5,826 bases of DNA from TH-plancto1 sp031431195 (GTDB taxonomy: Bacteria > Planctomycetota > Planctomycetia > Planctomycetales > Planctomycetaceae): the NCBI GenBank assembly GCA_031431195.1, contig JANPCU010000175.1, positions 1-5,826 on the forward strand, written 5' to 3'. Every line of letters starts with the position of its first letter. Position 1 is the first letter of the stretch. Under the pieces are notes generated by a model that was not told the DNA's origin, made no database searches, and was given only the letters and a program-made list of their open reading frames with translations. The position numbers were made by a program, and so were the translations under genes. Positions 5,793 to 5,826 of the stretch are shown here, one piece after another.

Positions 5793-5826
5793 GTGAAACA
5801 GTTTCTCGCGAAGCATGAGTCGCAGA

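Larger units (their letters stand above)
5508..5826. other. Non-coding right flank made of repeats and hairpins
   Basis: No convincing gene was found in these 319 bases. Open frames of 81 codons (+, from 5551) and 95 codons (-, from 5816) cross it. Both run through the repeat and palindrome blocks, and neither has a recognisable domain or a good ribosome site. The region begins with ACGCGGAG-ACGCAG at 5538-5551, another instance of the degenerate repeat unit. It then carries the composite repeat (5578-5705), a small perfect hairpin with GCGGC (5701-5705) and GCCGC (5709-5713) around TCT, and a large hairpin (5733-5792). The last 34 bases hold nothing I can name. A gene may begin or end beyond the window edge. 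Confidence 0.55.

Noticed and set aside
5551..5796. An 81-codon + strand open frame, and a 95-codon - strand frame at 5529-5816
   Set aside because: Both cross the composite repeat and the long hairpin, share peptide fragments with the repeat at the left end (for example FPDAHT) and have no good ribosome site.

Overview
The window most likely comes from a planctomycete chromosome. The main reasons are a secreted DUF1598-type protein (a family known essentially from Planctomycetes), a TadG-like pseudopilin/von Willebrand factor A (VWA) protein of a style common in that phylum, and intergenic spaces filled with small palindromes and degenerate 'ACGCAGAGG' repeats. Genus and species cannot be named from this sequence. 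No mobile-element gene, RNA gene or CRISPR array was seen.

Layout. Bases 1-418 hold no convincing gene: an AT-rich stretch (1-160), a ten-C run, a composite repeat (182-320) and two small hairpins (355-395). Two + strand genes follow and overlap by 8 bases: a DUF455 ferritin-like protein (419-1240) and a small two-helix membrane protein with a channel-like pore loop (1233-1580). A 110-base convergent gap carries a nested inverted repeat. Two - strand genes follow. In transcription order these are the exported DUF1598-like protein (4128-5474) and, after a 256-base gap, the large TadG/VWA protein (1691-3871). The right end (5475-5826) is non-coding and carries a second, oppositely oriented copy of the composite repeat plus a 60-base hairpin.

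How the genes may work together. The overlapping + strand pair is almost certainly co-transcribed and suggests a diiron, ferritin-like protein acting with a membrane protein related to 2TM ion channels. No substrate can be assigned. The two - strand products are both predicted to act outside the cytoplasm. The 256-base gap with a hairpin between them leaves open whether they share a transcript. Three of the four genes are best started at an internal ATG rather than at the longest possible start: 419 rather than 332, 3871 rather than the TTG at 3976, and 5474 rather than the GTG at 5507.

I found no clearly new multi-gene system. The items most worth a second look are the DUF455 plus altered-pore gene pair, the VWA domain interrupted by a long Gly/Pro-rich insertion, and the composite intergenic repeat seen at both ends of the window.
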